A DNA stretch of 64,000 nt from Candidatus Rokuibacteriota bacterium (GCA_016200085.1 JACQFL010000006.1:1-64000); one strand, 5' to 3'. Counted from the first letter of the stretch, positions 9,123-19,401 are shown. Notes: generated by a model from the sequence alone, not told the origin. Numbers and translations are program-made.

Positions 9123-9748
9123 GACGTGCGCGGTCGGCTGCGGCGTCCGGAGCCACGCCGCGCCCGTCCGGAGCCACGCCGCGCCTGTCCGGAACCACGC
9201 CGCGCCTGTCCGGAGCCACGCCGCGCCTGTCCGGAGCCACGCCGCGCCTGTGTCAGGCCACCCACGGCAGTCCCGGACTCGTGGCCCCCGCTACAAGAAA
9301 GCAGCCCCGTGAAGAGACGATCCTTTCGGCGCGTCGTGGCCATGATCTCCCGCTCGCGGCGGTGCATGAGCTCGGCCTCGACGGGATCGCGGTCGTCGTA
9401 GCCGATCAGGTGCAGCACGCCGTGGGTGACGAGCAGGTCGAGCTCGGCCGCGAGGGGCACGCCGAGCCGGGCGGCCTGGCGGGCCGCCGTTTCCGCCGAG
9501 AGCACCACCTGCCCGACCAGGCCGCCCGCGGCCTCCGGCACCTCCAGCGGGAAGGCGATCACGTCGGTGCGGCGGCGGATACCCCGGTGCGCGGCGTTGA
9601 CGCGCCGGATCTCCCGGTCGTCGACCACCACCAGGTCGACGAGGCCGGCGGGGCGGCCGACGGCAGCCAGGGCGCGCTCCACGGCGCGGCCCAGACGCGC
9701 GCGCGAGAAGCGCACCGCGCGCTGGCGGCTCTCCACCGCAGAGGACAT
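9119..9748 (-). CDS. ybeY: endoribonuclease YbeY with repeat tail
   Basis: Zinc endoribonuclease for 16S 3' maturation and ribosome quality control. The core (residues 1 to about 150) has the metal motif HGVLHLIGYDD (109-119); the usual third ligand His at 119 is Asp here. The usual length is about 150-165 residues, but this protein has 209: residues 168-202 are five copies of the heptad ARRGSG(Q/R), followed by RSRPRTS. The frame stays open to the stop, which overlaps the era start (ATGA). The phoH stop overlaps its start (TAATG). The tail is strongly basic; whether it is functional or a by-product of repeat growth cannot be told from sequence. Confidence 0.92.
   Translation of the reverse strand: MSSAVESRQRAVRFSRARLGRAVERALAAVGRPAGLVDLVVVDDREIRRVNAAHRGIRRRTDVIAFPLEVPEAAGGLVGQVVLSAETAARQAARLGVPLAAELDLLVTHGVLHLIGYDDRDPVEAELMHRREREIMATTRRKDRLFTGLLSCSGGHESGTAVGGLTQARRGSGQARRGSGQARRGSGQARRGSGRARRGSGRRSRPRTS
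9143..9247. repeat. 21-bp tandem repeat (5 copies) in ybeY 3' end
   Basis: Five near-identical 21-bp units, 105 bp in all, each containing GGAGCCACGCCGCGCC on the plus strand. They differ by one or two bases. The unit is a multiple of three and encodes the heptads of the YbeY tail. Confidence 0.95.
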
Positions 9749-10785
9749 TACGACAGGTCCGGGGAAGCCGACGGGTCCGCTCCGGGCGCGCCGTCGCGCG
9801 GGGCGCGATCCCGGGCCACCTGCGCGCCGTGGGCGTCGTAGGCGCGCACGATCGCCGACACGAGATGGTGGCGCACGACGTCGTGGTCGTCGAAGTAGAC
9901 GAAGGCGATGCCGGGCACGGGCTTGAGGATGCCCTGCACCTCGATGAGCCCGGAGTGCCGCGAGGACGGCAGATCCACCTGCGTCACGTCCCCGGTGATC
10001 ACCATCTTGGAGTTGAAGCCCAGGCGCGTGAGGAACATCTTCATCTGCTCGGCCGTGCTGTTCTGCGCCTCGTCGAGGATGATGAAGGCGTCGTTGAGGG
10101 TGCGCCCGCGCATGTAGGCCAGCGGCGCGATCTCGATGGCGCCCTTCTCCATCAGGCTCTGCACCTTCTCGGCCTCCAGCATGTCGTAGAGGGCGTCGTA
10201 GAGCGGCCTCAGGTACGGGTGCACCTTCTCGTAGACGTCGCCGGGCAGGAAGCCCAGCCGCTCGCCCGCCTCCACCGCCGGCCGCGTCAGCACGATGCGC
10301 GCGGCCTCGCGCTTCATGAGCGCCGAGACGGCCATGGCCACGGCGAGGAACGACTTGCCGGTGCCGGCGGGGCCGATGCCGAAGACCATGTCGTGGCCGC
10401 GGATCGCGTCGACGTAGCGCTTCTGGCCGACGGTCTTCGGGCTGATCCACTTCTTGCGCGAGGGCACCGCGATGGCGTCGGCGAAGACGCTCTTGAGGTC
10501 GGTGTCCTCGTCGTCGGTGATCATCCGGAGCGCGGCGCGGACCTCCATTTGGCGCAGCGGCGTGCCCGCGCGGACCAGCTCGGCGAGCTGGGTCAGCGCC
10601 CGCTCGCCCTTGCGCACCCGCGCCTCCTCGCCCTTCAGCACGATGTCGTGGCCGCGGGCGACGATGCGGATGTCGAGCTCGTTCTCGAGCGTGCGGAGGT
10701 GATCGTCGTTCTTGCCCAGGAGCGGGAGGAGGTCCACGTCCGGGGCCAGCGCGATCCGGCGCGTGATCGTGGTGGCTTCGCTCAA
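9748..10785 (-). CDS. phoH: PhoH-family ATPase
   Basis: PhoH-like P-loop ATPase (YbeZ group), genetically and physically linked to YbeY in RNA metabolism. The 345-residue protein has an N-terminal KH-like region, Walker A GPAGTGKS and Walker B ILDEAQN. No ATG is available near the expected N terminus; the TTG at 10785 gives the family-like start MSEATT and lies 3 nt after the aspS stop TAG. Its stop shares a base with the ybeY start. Operon: hisS-aspS-phoH-ybeY-era-recO-glyQS. Confidence 0.93.
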   Translation of the reverse strand: MSEATTITRRIALAPDVDLLPLLGKNDDHLRTLENELDIRIVARGHDIVLKGEEARVRKGERALTQLAELVRAGTPLRQMEVRAALRMITDDEDTDLKSVFADAIAVPSRKKWISPKTVGQKRYVDAIRGHDMVFGIGPAGTGKSFLAVAMAVSALMKREAARIVLTRPAVEAGERLGFLPGDVYEKVHPYLRPLYDALYDMLEAEKVQSLMEKGAIEIAPLAYMRGRTLNDAFIILDEAQNSTAEQMKMFLTRLGFNSKMVITGDVTQVDLPSSRHSGLIEVQGILKPVPGIAFVYFDDHDVVRHHLVSAIVRAYDAHGAQVARDRAPRDGAPGADPSASPDLS

Positions 10786-10788
10786 CCT

Positions 10789-12594
10789 CTAGGCTTTCCC
10801 GGTCGAGTCTACCACGGGGGGCAGATCGAGCTTGAGGTGCAGCTCCTTGAGGCGCTCCGCCGGTACGGCGCTCGGCGCCTGCATCAGGAGGTCCTGGGCC
10901 TGCTGGTTCATGGGGAAGGCGATGACCTCCCGGATGTTCGACTCCTCGGCGATGAGCATGACGATGCGATCGATCCCCGGGGCGGAGCCGCCGTGGGGCG
11001 GCGCGCCGTACCTGAACGCGTTCAGCATGCCGCCGAAGTGCGCCTCCACGTGCTCCCGCGAGTAGCCGGCGATGGCGAAGGCCTTGTACATGATGTCGGG
11101 CCGGTGGTTGCGGATGGCGCCGCTCGAGAGCTCCACCCCGTTGCAGACGATGTCGTACTGGTAGGCCTTGATCGTCAGGGGATCCTGCGTCTCCAGCGCC
11201 TCCAGGCCCCCCTGCGGCATGGAGAACGGGTTGTGGCTGAAGTCGATCGTCCCGGTCTCCTCGTCGCGCTCGTACATCGGGAAGTCGATGACCCAGCAGA
11301 ACCGGAACACGCCCTTCTCGACGAGGTCGAGCTCCTCGCCGAGCTTGACCCGGGCCCGGCCCGCGAGCCGCTCGGCCGGCTCGCGCGCGTCGCACACGAA
11401 GAAGACGGCGTCGCCGTCGCCCGCGCCGGTGATCGACCGCAGCGCACCCAGCCGCCCCTCGTCGAGAAACCTGGCGATGGGCCCCCGCGCGCCGCCCTCG
11501 GCGAGCACGACGTACCCGAGGCCGGGCGCGCCCTGCTCCCGCGCCCACTGGTTGAGCCTGTCGAAGAAGCTCCGCGGCTGCGCGCCCGCCCGCGGAGCCC
11601 GGAGCGCCCGGACCACCGCCCGCCGCCCGGCGATCGCGGAGGCGAAGACGGCGAAGCCGGAGTCGCGGAACACCTCGGTGGCGTCGGTGATCAGGAGCGG
11701 GTTGCGGAGGTCCGGCTTGTCCGTCCCGTAGCGCGCCCTGGCGTCGTCGAAGGCGATCCGCGGGAACGGCGGCGGCGTCACCTCCGCCTCGGGGCGGAAC
11801 TCGGCGAACACCCCGTGGATCACCGGCTCGATGGCGGCGAACACGTCCTCCTGGGTCACGAACGACATCTCGAAGTCGAGCTGGTAGAACTCGCCCGGCG
11901 AGCGGTCGGCGCGCCCGTCCTCGTCGCGGAAGCAGGGCGCGATCTGGAAGTAGCGGTCGAACCCGGCCACCATCAAGAGCTGCTTGAACTGCTGGGGGGC
12001 CTGGGGCAGCGCGTAGAACTTCCCGGGATGCACCCGGCTCGGCACCAGGTAGTCGCGCGCCCCTTCCGGAGAGCTCGCGGTGAGGATCGGGGTCTGGAAC
12101 TCGGTGAACCCGGCCTCGATCATCCGCCGGCGGATGGAGGCGATCACCCCGCTGCGGAGCAGGATGTTGCGGTGGAGTTTCTCGCGCCGGAGGTCGAGGA
12201 ACCGGTAGCGCAGCCGTGTCTCCTCCGGGAACTCCGCGTCGCTGTTGACCTGCAACGGCAGCGGCTCGGCCGGCGAGAGCACGGCGAGCTCCTCCACGGC
12301 GAGCTCGATCTCCCCGGTCGGGAGCCTGGGGTTGATCGCGGAGGCCTCGCGGGCGACGACCCGGCCCGCCACCGCGATGACGCTCTCCACCTTGAGCGCC
12401 TCCGCGGTCGCCAGGTGCGAGCTGCCGGCGTGGAGCACGCACTGGGTCAGGCCATGATTGTCGCGGAGGTCGATGAACAGCAGCCCGCCGTGGTCGCGCT
12501 TGCGATGGACCCAGCCGGCCAGGCGCACCGGCCGGCCGACGTCGGCCGCCCGCAGCTGGCCCGCGGTGTGGGTGCGCAGCGCGCTGCCGGTCAC
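10789..12594 (-). CDS. aspS: aspartyl-tRNA synthetase
   Basis: Class IIb synthetase that charges tRNA-Asp. The 601-residue bacterial-type protein has an N-terminal OB fold for the anticodon, motif 2 with [19 protein letters not shown], a GAD insertion domain, and the C-terminal part of the catalytic core with motif 3. The RADRSPGEF variant of motif 2 resembles alphaproteobacterial AspRS; whether it also charges tRNA-Asn cannot be decided here. Start is the GTG at 12594, overlapping the hisS stop (GTGA). Upstream in-frame sequence belongs to the antisense of hisS coding and is excluded. Confidence 0.96.
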   Translation of the reverse strand: MTGSALRTHTAGQLRAADVGRPVRLAGWVHRKRDHGGLLFIDLRDNHGLTQCVLHAGSSHLATAEALKVESVIAVAGRVVAREASAINPRLPTGEIELAVEELAVLSPAEPLPLQVNSDAEFPEETRLRYRFLDLRREKLHRNILLRSGVIASIRRRMIEAGFTEFQTPILTASSPEGARDYLVPSRVHPGKFYALPQAPQQFKQLLMVAGFDRYFQIAPCFRDEDGRADRSPGEFYQLDFEMSFVTQEDVFAAIEPVIHGVFAEFRPEAEVTPPPFPRIAFDDARARYGTDKPDLRNPLLITDATEVFRDSGFAVFASAIAGRRAVVRALRAPRAGAQPRSFFDRLNQWAREQGAPGLGYVVLAEGGARGPIARFLDEGRLGALRSITGAGDGDAVFFVCDAREPAERLAGRARVKLGEELDLVEKGVFRFCWVIDFPMYERDEETGTIDFSHNPFSMPQGGLEALETQDPLTIKAYQYDIVCNGVELSSGAIRNHRPDIMYKAFAIAGYSREHVEAHFGGMLNAFRYGAPPHGGSAPGIDRIVMLIAEESNIREVIAFPMNQQAQDLLMQAPSAVPAERLKELHLKLDLPPVVDSTGKA

Positions 12595-13907
12595 GGGCGC
12601 CGCTCGCCGGCGATCCGCTCCGTCTTCTTCGCGAGCTCGCCCGTGAGGTCGGTCGCGGTCCCGGTCGCGTCGATGGCGGTCACCGCGGTGAAGCCCTGCT
12701 GCGCGAGATCGAAGAGCTGCTTGCCCACGCGCGCGCTCTTCTCCTCGAGGACGACGATCCGCCCCGAGCCGCGCAGCGCCCGCGCCTGGCTCACCGCCGC
12801 CTCCAGGGCGGGGGTGGCGCGCTCCACGAGGATCGCGTGCTTGTCCTCCGTGCGGGCGCCCGCCGGCCCGCGCTCCTCGAGGATCGAGACGATCCGCTCG
12901 AAGCCGATCGAGAACCCGGTCGCCGGCACCGGACGCCCGGTGAGCTTGCCGATCAAGTCGTCGTACCTGCCGCCCCCCGCCACGGACGATGCGTACCCCG
13001 CATACGCGATCTCGAAGATCGGTCCCGTGTAGTATCCCATCCCGCGCACGAGGGTCGGATCGAACCCGATGGCAACGGCGCCGCCGTCCGGGGCCCCGAG
13101 GGCGGCGATGATCTGCTCGAGGCCGTCCCAGACGGCGCCGTCCACCAGCGCGGACAGGGTCTGGCGCCACGCGCCCACGCTCCGCGCGCCCCCCTCCAGC
13201 AGCCCGAACAGCCGCGCGACGGGCGGGCCGGCGTGCCCGTGCTCGGCCAGCTCCCGCTCGATCCCGGCACGCCCGATCTTGTCCAGCTTGTCCAGCGCGA
13301 CGAACACCGCCCCGGCATCCTCCGGGCGGAAGCCGCAGTGGCGGATCAGCCCGCCGAGGATGCGCCGGTCGTTGAGCCGGACCGTCATGCCCTGGCCCAG
13401 GCCCAGGCGCGCGAGCGCCTCGGTGGTGGCCGCGATGAGCTCGATCTCGGCGACGCTGGAGGCGGCCCCGATGATGTCGATGTCGCACTGGGTGAACTGG
13501 CGGAAGCGCCCCTTCTGCGCCCGCTCGGCGCGCCAGACGGACCCGATCTGGATCGCCCGGAACGGGTGCGGCAGCCGGCCCTGGTTGTTGGCGTAGTACC
13601 GCGCCAGCGGCACGGTGAGGTCGAAGCGCAGGCCCAGGTCGGCAAGGTCCGCCTGGTCGGCGGCGGCGGCCGCGGCCAGCTTCTCGCCGCGCTTGAGGAT
13701 CTTGTAGATGAGCTTCTCGTTCTCGCCCCCGTCGCTCTTCAGCAGGAGCCTGAGACTCTCGATGGCGGGGGTCTCGATGCGCACGAATCCGTAGGCGCGG
13801 TACACCTCCAGGATGCGGTCGATCGCGCGCTCGCGGATCTCGACCTGGGCGGGCAGCAGGTCCCGCATGCCGCTCGGCGGCGAGGCGCTGAGCTTCGGGT
13901 CGGTCAT
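12591..13907 (-). CDS. hisS: histidyl-tRNA synthetase
   Basis: Class IIa synthetase for tRNA-His, 438 residues (normal length). Seen: motif 2 [15 protein letters not shown], the histidine signature [10 protein letters not shown], motif 3 [13 protein letters not shown], and a C-terminal anticodon-binding domain. Start ATG at 13907, 44 bp after the stop of the FG-GAP-like protein gene. hisS directly followed by aspS is a common bacterial pair, here linked by a GTGA overlap. Confidence 0.96.
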   Translation of the reverse strand: MTDPKLSASPPSGMRDLLPAQVEIRERAIDRILEVYRAYGFVRIETPAIESLRLLLKSDGGENEKLIYKILKRGEKLAAAAAADQADLADLGLRFDLTVPLARYYANNQGRLPHPFRAIQIGSVWRAERAQKGRFRQFTQCDIDIIGAASSVAEIELIAATTEALARLGLGQGMTVRLNDRRILGGLIRHCGFRPEDAGAVFVALDKLDKIGRAGIERELAEHGHAGPPVARLFGLLEGGARSVGAWRQTLSALVDGAVWDGLEQIIAALGAPDGGAVAIGFDPTLVRGMGYYTGPIFEIAYAGYASSVAGGGRYDDLIGKLTGRPVPATGFSIGFERIVSILEERGPAGARTEDKHAILVERATPALEAAVSQARALRGSGRIVVLEEKSARVGKQLFDLAQQGFTAVTAIDATGTATDLTGELAKKTERIAGERRP

Positions 13908-13951
13908 CGCGTCAGTCGAGCGAGCGGCGGGAGGGTTCGAGCCAGTCGGGG

Positions 13952-15841
13952 CTACTCCGGCAGGGTCATGATGATCTGGGTCTCCCCCGACGTCTTGAGG
14001 AAGTTCGAGTGGCGGACGACGGCGATGATCAGCGACGGCGGGGCGCCGTCCTCGCCCGGGATGGCCCCCAGGGCGGCCATGACCCCTCCCTCGAATCCGG
14101 TGGTCACCTGCTGGAAGCGCATGCCCGTGGGGCCGCGGTACACCACGCCGAGCACGCCCCCCTCGACCTTGTTCTGGGGGACGACGATCTCCTGGACGCC
14201 GTCGCCGTCGAGGTCGACGGTGAGCGGCGTGGGCTCCATGTAGTAGAAGAAGCTGCGGCCCCCGCGCTCGATGACCCGCGTCACCTCGATCTTGGCGCTG
14301 CCGCCGCCGACGATCGACGAGGACCGCCAGATTTCCTCGTTGCCGAGATTGACCCGCAGCCGGTTGCTCTCGTCGATGAAGACGAGCGCGCGCTGGTCCT
14401 TGCCGGTGACGTTGCTGAGGGTCAGGCCGGTGGCGCGGAGCTCGCTCGGCACCGGCACCTGGCGTACCTTGGCCAGGCCGTTACCCTTGATGGTCACCTG
14501 GGCCATCTTGCCCTTGCCGAAGAACGTATCGGCGCTGTACGGCTGCGACCAGAGGGTCTGCTTGACGCCGGTGCCCTTCTCGTCGACGGCGACGAGGAAC
14601 GAGTCCTCCTGATCGACGATGGCCGTCGGACTGCCGCTGGCCGCGCTGATGATGAACGACGAGAGGCCGGCCCTGGACGAGAAGCGGTTGGCCACCACCT
14701 CGAGGCTCCCCGAGCCCGTGAGGTCCGCGAGCTGGACGGAAATCACGAGGCCGAGCGACCGCGCGTAGTACGTCCAGTCGGCCTCCAGGGCCTTGCCGAC
14801 GATCTTGTAGACCCACACCCGCTCGCCGTCGGTCACGACCATGCGGGGGATCTGGTCCCTGGCGCCCATCGAGACGTCCATGGAGACGACGACGAACGGG
14901 AAGCGCTGCACCTCGGCCAGCGGAATCGTGTCCGCGGCGCTCGAGTAGTTGCCGCTGCCCTCCACGAGGCCGCCGAGCAGCCGGGCCAGCAGCGAGCGCG
15001 GCTTGCGCTCGGCCGTGGCCGCCGCCTGGTTGCGGTCGCCCGCCGAGAACCGGCCGGGCGGCACGGGCTTGACGGACGCCGGCACGAAGAAGGCCGTGCT
15101 GAGCGTCGGCTCCGGGCGGCCCGAGCCGAACATGCGCACGTCCATGAACGGCTTGCGCTGCACCTGGCGGAACTGGATGGCCAGGATGGTGTCGGCCTTG
15201 AAGCGCTCGGCCGCCTCGCGCACGCCCTTGCCGGCGAGGAACTCGTCGGGCTTGACGTTGCTCTGCGCCAGCCAGAGCGCGATCTGGTCGCCGGGGACGA
15301 CCTGGAAGCGGCCCGTGCGGCTCAGCCCTTCGTAGACCTCGGTGGTGGCCGCCTCGACCAGATTCTGCCTGACGCCCGTCTCCGCCAGCGAGACGAGGAC
15401 CACCCGTACCTTGCCCGAGGGCACCCGGACGCGGTCGCCCGGCCTGGCGCCGTCGCCGTCGTAGCGCGCGACGGAGTAGCCCTCGAGGACCTGGGTCACC
15501 GTTGCCTGGCCCACGATCTGCTCGGCGCGGCCCAGGAGCTGTCCCGTCTTCGGGTGGCGGATCTCGCGCCCCTCCTGGAAGACCTCGAGGCCGAGCCCGG
15601 GCTGCACACCGCTGCGGCGCGGCAGCGAGAGCGTGAGGCTCTTGCCCTGGATCTCGAGGACGTCACCCTCGAGGCGCGGGAACAGGGCCAGGGCGCCGTC
15701 GACGAGCGCGCTCAGGGACACGGGGGGCGGGGCGTTCGGCTCCGCTTGCTGAGGGGCCGTCTGGGCCCAGGGGGTGGCCGCGGCGGCGAGCACGCCAAGC
15801 CCAGCGCACGCGAGGAAAATCGAGGGCCTGCGGCGAGGCAT
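13952..15841 (-). CDS. exported FlgT_C-like protein with FG-GAP-type C terminus
   Basis: A 629-residue exported protein of unknown function. After a signal peptide (1 to about 28) comes a module (about 57-140) with HPKTGQLLG and VTQVLEGYSVA, like the C-terminal domain of FlgT. It is followed by a TolB-N/FlgT-M-like region (about 140-260) with GRFQVVPGDQ. The rest resembles an FG-GAP/VCBS beta-propeller (DLTGSGSLEVVANRF, DLDGDGVQEIVVPQNK). It is first in the operon before hisS. A TATAGT box ends 7 nt before the ATG at 15841, which rejects the longer upstream reading. Two other genes (22232-22945 and 23283-24095) share the FlgT_C-like module. Confidence 0.8.
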   Translation of the reverse strand: MPRRRPSIFLACAGLGVLAAAATPWAQTAPQQAEPNAPPPVSLSALVDGALALFPRLEGDVLEIQGKSLTLSLPRRSGVQPGLGLEVFQEGREIRHPKTGQLLGRAEQIVGQATVTQVLEGYSVARYDGDGARPGDRVRVPSGKVRVVLVSLAETGVRQNLVEAATTEVYEGLSRTGRFQVVPGDQIALWLAQSNVKPDEFLAGKGVREAAERFKADTILAIQFRQVQRKPFMDVRMFGSGRPEPTLSTAFFVPASVKPVPPGRFSAGDRNQAAATAERKPRSLLARLLGGLVEGSGNYSSAADTIPLAEVQRFPFVVVSMDVSMGARDQIPRMVVTDGERVWVYKIVGKALEADWTYYARSLGLVISVQLADLTGSGSLEVVANRFSSRAGLSSFIISAASGSPTAIVDQEDSFLVAVDEKGTGVKQTLWSQPYSADTFFGKGKMAQVTIKGNGLAKVRQVPVPSELRATGLTLSNVTGKDQRALVFIDESNRLRVNLGNEEIWRSSSIVGGGSAKIEVTRVIERGGRSFFYYMEPTPLTVDLDGDGVQEIVVPQNKVEGGVLGVVYRGPTGMRFQQVTTGFEGGVMAALGAIPGEDGAPPSLIIAVVRHSNFLKTSGETQIIMTLPE

Positions 15842-15848
15842 CCCGCCC

Positions 15849-15854
15849 ACTATA
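15849..15854 (-). promoter_or_regulatory. -10-like box of FG-GAP/hisS operon
   Basis: TATAGT on the minus strand, 7 nt before the ATG at 15841. No clear -35. Candidate leaderless start for the operon. Confidence 0.45.
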
Positions 15855-15935
15855 CCACGCGTGTCGCGCGGAAAACGCCGGGGCCCGGAAGACGTCCCGG
15901 GCCCCGGCGGACTGCCAGGAGCGATTGCTAGTGGC

Positions 15936-18014
15936 TTACCAGCTGAACCGCACTCGCGCGGCCAGGGTTTGAATGTTCTTCGGATCGCTGTTGTCGCGAG
16001 CGATCCCGGTGCCCACGCACGCCGCGTTGGGCTGGGCAACGGCCGTCAGAACAGATCCCGCCGGCGGGGACGGTGGAACAGGAATCGCGACACTGACCGA
16101 GCACGCGTTCCCGCCCGCGGTGTTGCCTGAGACCGTGAACGCGCTGGCCATCGCCGACCCCGTCCACATGTAGCCGTAGACTGCATCGAACACGAGGCCC
16201 GGCGCAATGGTATAGCTGAAGCCGACGTCCATCTCCGTACCGATGTTGCTATGCCGGCCAGCGGAGCCACCCACCACCGACGGGATGACACCGTTGGTGT
16301 TCGTGATCACGCTGCCGACCGACGTGCCGCTCGGACCCGACGTGTCGACCTTCTCCATCGTCCACTGTTGGGACACCGCGATACGCGGAACGAAGGCCGG
16401 CGTCACCGCGTAGGACGCCCTCGCGGCGAGGCGCATGAGACCGTACTTGTCGTAGCCGATGCTTTGGAACGGAGACAGACCCGGGACACTCTCGTACAGC
16501 CCGTTGAAGTAGTCGATGTTGAGAGACTGGATCTCGAACCAGCCGAAGCTATAGCCGCTGTCCGTGGCGATCGGCTGGTAGTAGCGTACCGTGCGACGCG
16601 GGTCGCGGATGTCCTGCCGCGCGTTGTTGCCCGAGGAGGCGGCTACCAGACCCTCGACCAGCAGCGGCCCGGCCTGCCAGCCGCCGCGGACGTCCAGGAG
16701 CCAGGCCGACATCTTCTGGTCCCGCAAGCAGGAGACCGTCCCGATGCCCGCAGCGTTCGGCACGCACGCCTGATCACCGCCGCCGATGTTGAAGGGAGAT
16801 CCCACGGCACCCGTGAACGTACTCGCTGCCGGACCGACGGCGAACGGACCGACGCCGGCCACGACCTGCCGGGTGCCCCACTGGTAGAAGAACGTGGGGT
16901 CGAGGTTGAAGGCGCCCCACCGCCACTTGGAGTCGAAGCCGATGGTGTAGCGCTGCTCAACAGCGTCAGGGTAGGTGTAGCTCGGTGTCCCGACCTTGGC
17001 GACCGGGTACCCGGCGTTGGGGACCGGGAACACGTTGCCGTTGGCCGTTGCGCCGGAACCGACCGCGCCGATGGCGGGTACCGTCATCACGGTATTGCAG
17101 GGTAGAACCGGGATGGCATTGGTGCCGGCACCGAACTGGGTTCCTCCAGCGAGCACGTTGCCGTACACGCTGCCGGCGGGCGCCGCGAGCACACCGGTGC
17201 AGTTCAACGGCGTGGCGAGCGGCCCGATGCCGCTGGTGCCCTGACCGCCCTTGGTGAGGAAGCGCGTACCGAAGTAGGTCGGGCCCACCAGCCGCGCGTA
17301 CGAGAAGAGCGGCTTGATGTCCAGGCCCTTGAACGGCGTGAGCTCGACCATGAAGAACGTGGCGAAGTCGTCGCCACGGATGAAGTTGTCGACCGCGCCG
17401 GTCGACTGCTCCTCGATCTGCGCGAAGGTGAACTGCAGCGCGAGCTGCGGACTGACCCGGCTGGTGATGTTCAGGCCCGCGAAGTCACTCTGGGCCAGGA
17501 GGCCCGCCTTGTAGTGGACCTGGAAGGGCTGGGCACCGAGACGCACCCGCGTCGCCCACGGGATCCACGGCAGGTCGAACTCCGTGTAGGCCCACTTGAT
17601 CTCGAGGGCACCTTGCGTGTCCGTGTTGAGCATCCAGCCCGCCGTCTCGCCGAAGCGCTGCGGGAAGGACCCCTGGGTGCCGGCCGCACCGGTCGCGGTG
17701 CCGCCAAGGCTCCCGACGGCTCCGGCGTTACCGGTCTGCCCGAACGCTTCGTCCAGCTCGAGACCGAGGACGAACTTGGTGGTCCCGAGCTCGGCCACGA
17801 TGTCTGGCCGTACGCGCACGCGGCCGTACCATTCCTGGTCCGACGCGCGCGTGTAGTTGTTGTCGATGATGCTCTGGTTCCGCGTGTACGACGTGATGTT
17901 GTCGACGAACCCCGTGATCGTCACCTTTGGCTGTGGCTGGGCCAGGACGACAGACGGCGCCAGCAGGGTGACGAGCGCGAGGAAGGCGACAACGGTGAGG
18001 GCTGTTCGCCTCAT
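15936..18014 (-). CDS. porin-like outer-membrane beta-barrel protein
   Basis: A 692-residue protein with a clear signal peptide (MRRTALTVVAFLAL to VLAQ, about 1-25). Alternating polar/hydrophobic strands run throughout, and it ends in an aromatic residue (VRFSW), as outer-membrane barrels recognised by BamA do. The early part (FVDNITSYTRNQSI, RVRPDIVAELG) resembles the porins/alginate-export style of barrel. Its substrate is unknown. GC is lower (about 62%) than in neighbours. A Shine-Dalgarno AGGAGG (18019-18024) lies 4 nt before the ATG. Its promoter is at 18130-18159, so it has a leader of about 108 nt. It is transcribed separately from the genes on either side. Confidence 0.85.
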   Translation of the reverse strand: MRRTALTVVAFLALVTLLAPSVVLAQPQPKVTITGFVDNITSYTRNQSIIDNNYTRASDQEWYGRVRVRPDIVAELGTTKFVLGLELDEAFGQTGNAGAVGSLGGTATGAAGTQGSFPQRFGETAGWMLNTDTQGALEIKWAYTEFDLPWIPWATRVRLGAQPFQVHYKAGLLAQSDFAGLNITSRVSPQLALQFTFAQIEEQSTGAVDNFIRGDDFATFFMVELTPFKGLDIKPLFSYARLVGPTYFGTRFLTKGGQGTSGIGPLATPLNCTGVLAAPAGSVYGNVLAGGTQFGAGTNAIPVLPCNTVMTVPAIGAVGSGATANGNVFPVPNAGYPVAKVGTPSYTYPDAVEQRYTIGFDSKWRWGAFNLDPTFFYQWGTRQVVAGVGPFAVGPAASTFTGAVGSPFNIGGGDQACVPNAAGIGTVSCLRDQKMSAWLLDVRGGWQAGPLLVEGLVAASSGNNARQDIRDPRRTVRYYQPIATDSGYSFGWFEIQSLNIDYFNGLYESVPGLSPFQSIGYDKYGLMRLAARASYAVTPAFVPRIAVSQQWTMEKVDTSGPSGTSVGSVITNTNGVIPSVVGGSAGRHSNIGTEMDVGFSYTIAPGLVFDAVYGYMWTGSAMASAFTVSGNTAGGNACSVSVAIPVPPSPPAGSVLTAVAQPNAACVGTGIARDNSDPKNIQTLAARVRFSW

Positions 18015-18129
18015 ACCGCCTCCTCATGTGGATGGTGCGATGCTTCGACAGCGGTCCCGCGTTGGCCAACACCAACACCAGCAGTACGGCACTCAACCAG
18101 GAGACACCAGACAGCGGGCGACGCCCCCC

Positions 18130-18159
18130 GTTCTACCGTAGCGGCGCTACGGCGGTCAA
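18130..18159 (-). promoter_or_regulatory. porin promoter with palindrome in spacer
   Basis: Minus-strand -35 TTGACC (18154-18159), 18-bp spacer, -10 TAGAAC (18130-18135). The spacer holds a perfect palindrome CCGTAGC-GGC-GCTACGG (18136-18152), placed where a repressor or MerR-type regulator could act. Confidence 0.6.
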
Positions 18160-18259
18160 GAAAATGTTTCTTCGGCCATAAAGTACTGATTTATCGGCAA
18201 TTATCCGTGCGCAAAGCGGGTGTCCGCGCGTCGGGCGCCCTGCTAGACTGCCCGTCGAG

Positions 18260-19369
18260 ATGACCCCGATCCAGCCTGGCTGGCGACGATGGCTCGTGCG
18301 GGGCCTGGTCTCGCTGGTCTCCCTCGCCGTCGTGCTGCTCGGCCTCGAGGGGCTCCTGAGATCCCGCCCGACCCTGCTCGGCGACGGCTTCGCCAATGGC
18401 GCCCTCAGCAGGTACACCGCGCGCGCCGGCGGCATCTACTACAGCGACCGGCAGCTGCGCATGCACTTCATGATCCCCGATCTCACGACGACCATGTACG
18501 CCAATGGCTACGTGTGGCAGCACGGCACGGACGCCCTCGGCTTCCGCAACCGTCCGCTGCACGTGCCGGCCGAGGTGATGCTGCTGGGCGACTCGATCGT
18601 CTACGGCCAGGGCGTCGAGTTCCCCGACACGCTCGGCGCGCAGCTCGAGCGGCTGTCGGGCCGCACCGTCGCGAACCTCGGGCGCCAGGGCGACTGCGCC
18701 TACCAGGAGGCCTATCTGCTGACGGCCTTCGTGGACGTCTTCAAGCCGCGCTGGGTGTTCTACGTGTTCTCGCCCAACGACATCGTCGACCTGTACGTCT
18801 ACCTGAGCGACCAGGCCATGCGGGACTTCGTGGCACAGCCGGTGGCCGCGATCACGTATCCCGCCCGCGTGGAGCCGGCGAAGGCCCTGGCCGAGCGGGA
18901 GCGGCGGCTGCGCCGGCGCCCGCTGCTGCAGAAGATCGAGGACGGCTCGTACGTGATGAAGATGTTCCGCTGGCTGGCCTCCGAGGTGCGGAAGCGCCGG
19001 GCCACGAGCTTCCAGCAGGCGGCGATCACGCTCAACGCCCCCCGCCGGCAGGCCGACGCCGTCGACGTCTCGCACGATCCGGGCTCGCTCGGCTGGCGCT
19101 ACACCGCCCACGCCATCGCCTACATGCACCTCGTGGCCTCGCGCGCGGGGGCGCGGCTGGTGGCGGTCTCGCTCGGCGACCGCGCCCAGAGCGATCTCGT
19201 CCGCGCGAGCGCCGCGCGCGCGGGCGTGGCCTACCTCGACGCCCGCGAGGTCGTCGAGGCCGGCGACTCCTGGCTCCCGCGCGACGGCCACCTCTCCCCC
19301 GCCGGCGCCCGCCACCTCGCCACCCTCGCCGCCGATTTCATCGCCCGCGACCCCTCCGCCACCCGCTGA
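18260..19369 (+). CDS. membrane-anchored SGNH hydrolase-like protein
   Basis: A 369-residue protein with one N-terminal transmembrane segment (about 12-30) and an SGNH/GDSL-type catalytic fold outside the membrane. The nucleophile block is LLGDSIVYGQG (about 110-120), the Asn block is SPNDIVDL, and the Asp-x-x-His block is RDGHLSPAG near the C terminus. All expected catalytic residues are present. Such proteins are esterases or acetyl hydrolases acting on polysaccharides or lipids; the substrate here is unknown. It stands alone between divergent and convergent neighbours. A TAGACT box (18244-18249) ends 10 nt before the ATG. Confidence 0.8.
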   Translation: MTPIQPGWRRWLVRGLVSLVSLAVVLLGLEGLLRSRPTLLGDGFANGALSRYTARAGGIYYSDRQLRMHFMIPDLTTTMYANGYVWQHGTDALGFRNRPLHVPAEVMLLGDSIVYGQGVEFPDTLGAQLERLSGRTVANLGRQGDCAYQEAYLLTAFVDVFKPRWVFYVFSPNDIVDLYVYLSDQAMRDFVAQPVAAITYPARVEPAKALAERERRLRRRPLLQKIEDGSYVMKMFRWLASEVRKRRATSFQQAAITLNAPRRQADAVDVSHDPGSLGWRYTAHAIAYMHLVASRAGARLVAVSLGDRAQSDLVRASAARAGVAYLDAREVVEAGDSWLPRDGHLSPAGARHLATLAADFIARDPSATR

Positions 19370-19401
19370 ACGAGTTCCAGCTCACCGACGCCTCCGAGGA
19401 A

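Noticed and set aside
9829-13032. Very long open frame (1067 codons) on the plus strand opposite aspS and hisS
   Set aside because: High GC makes antisense frames stay open; the translation is low-complexity Arg/Gly/Ala/Val/His and the real synthetases lie on the other strand. The same holds for long plus-strand frames at 35532-39572 and 48416-51721.
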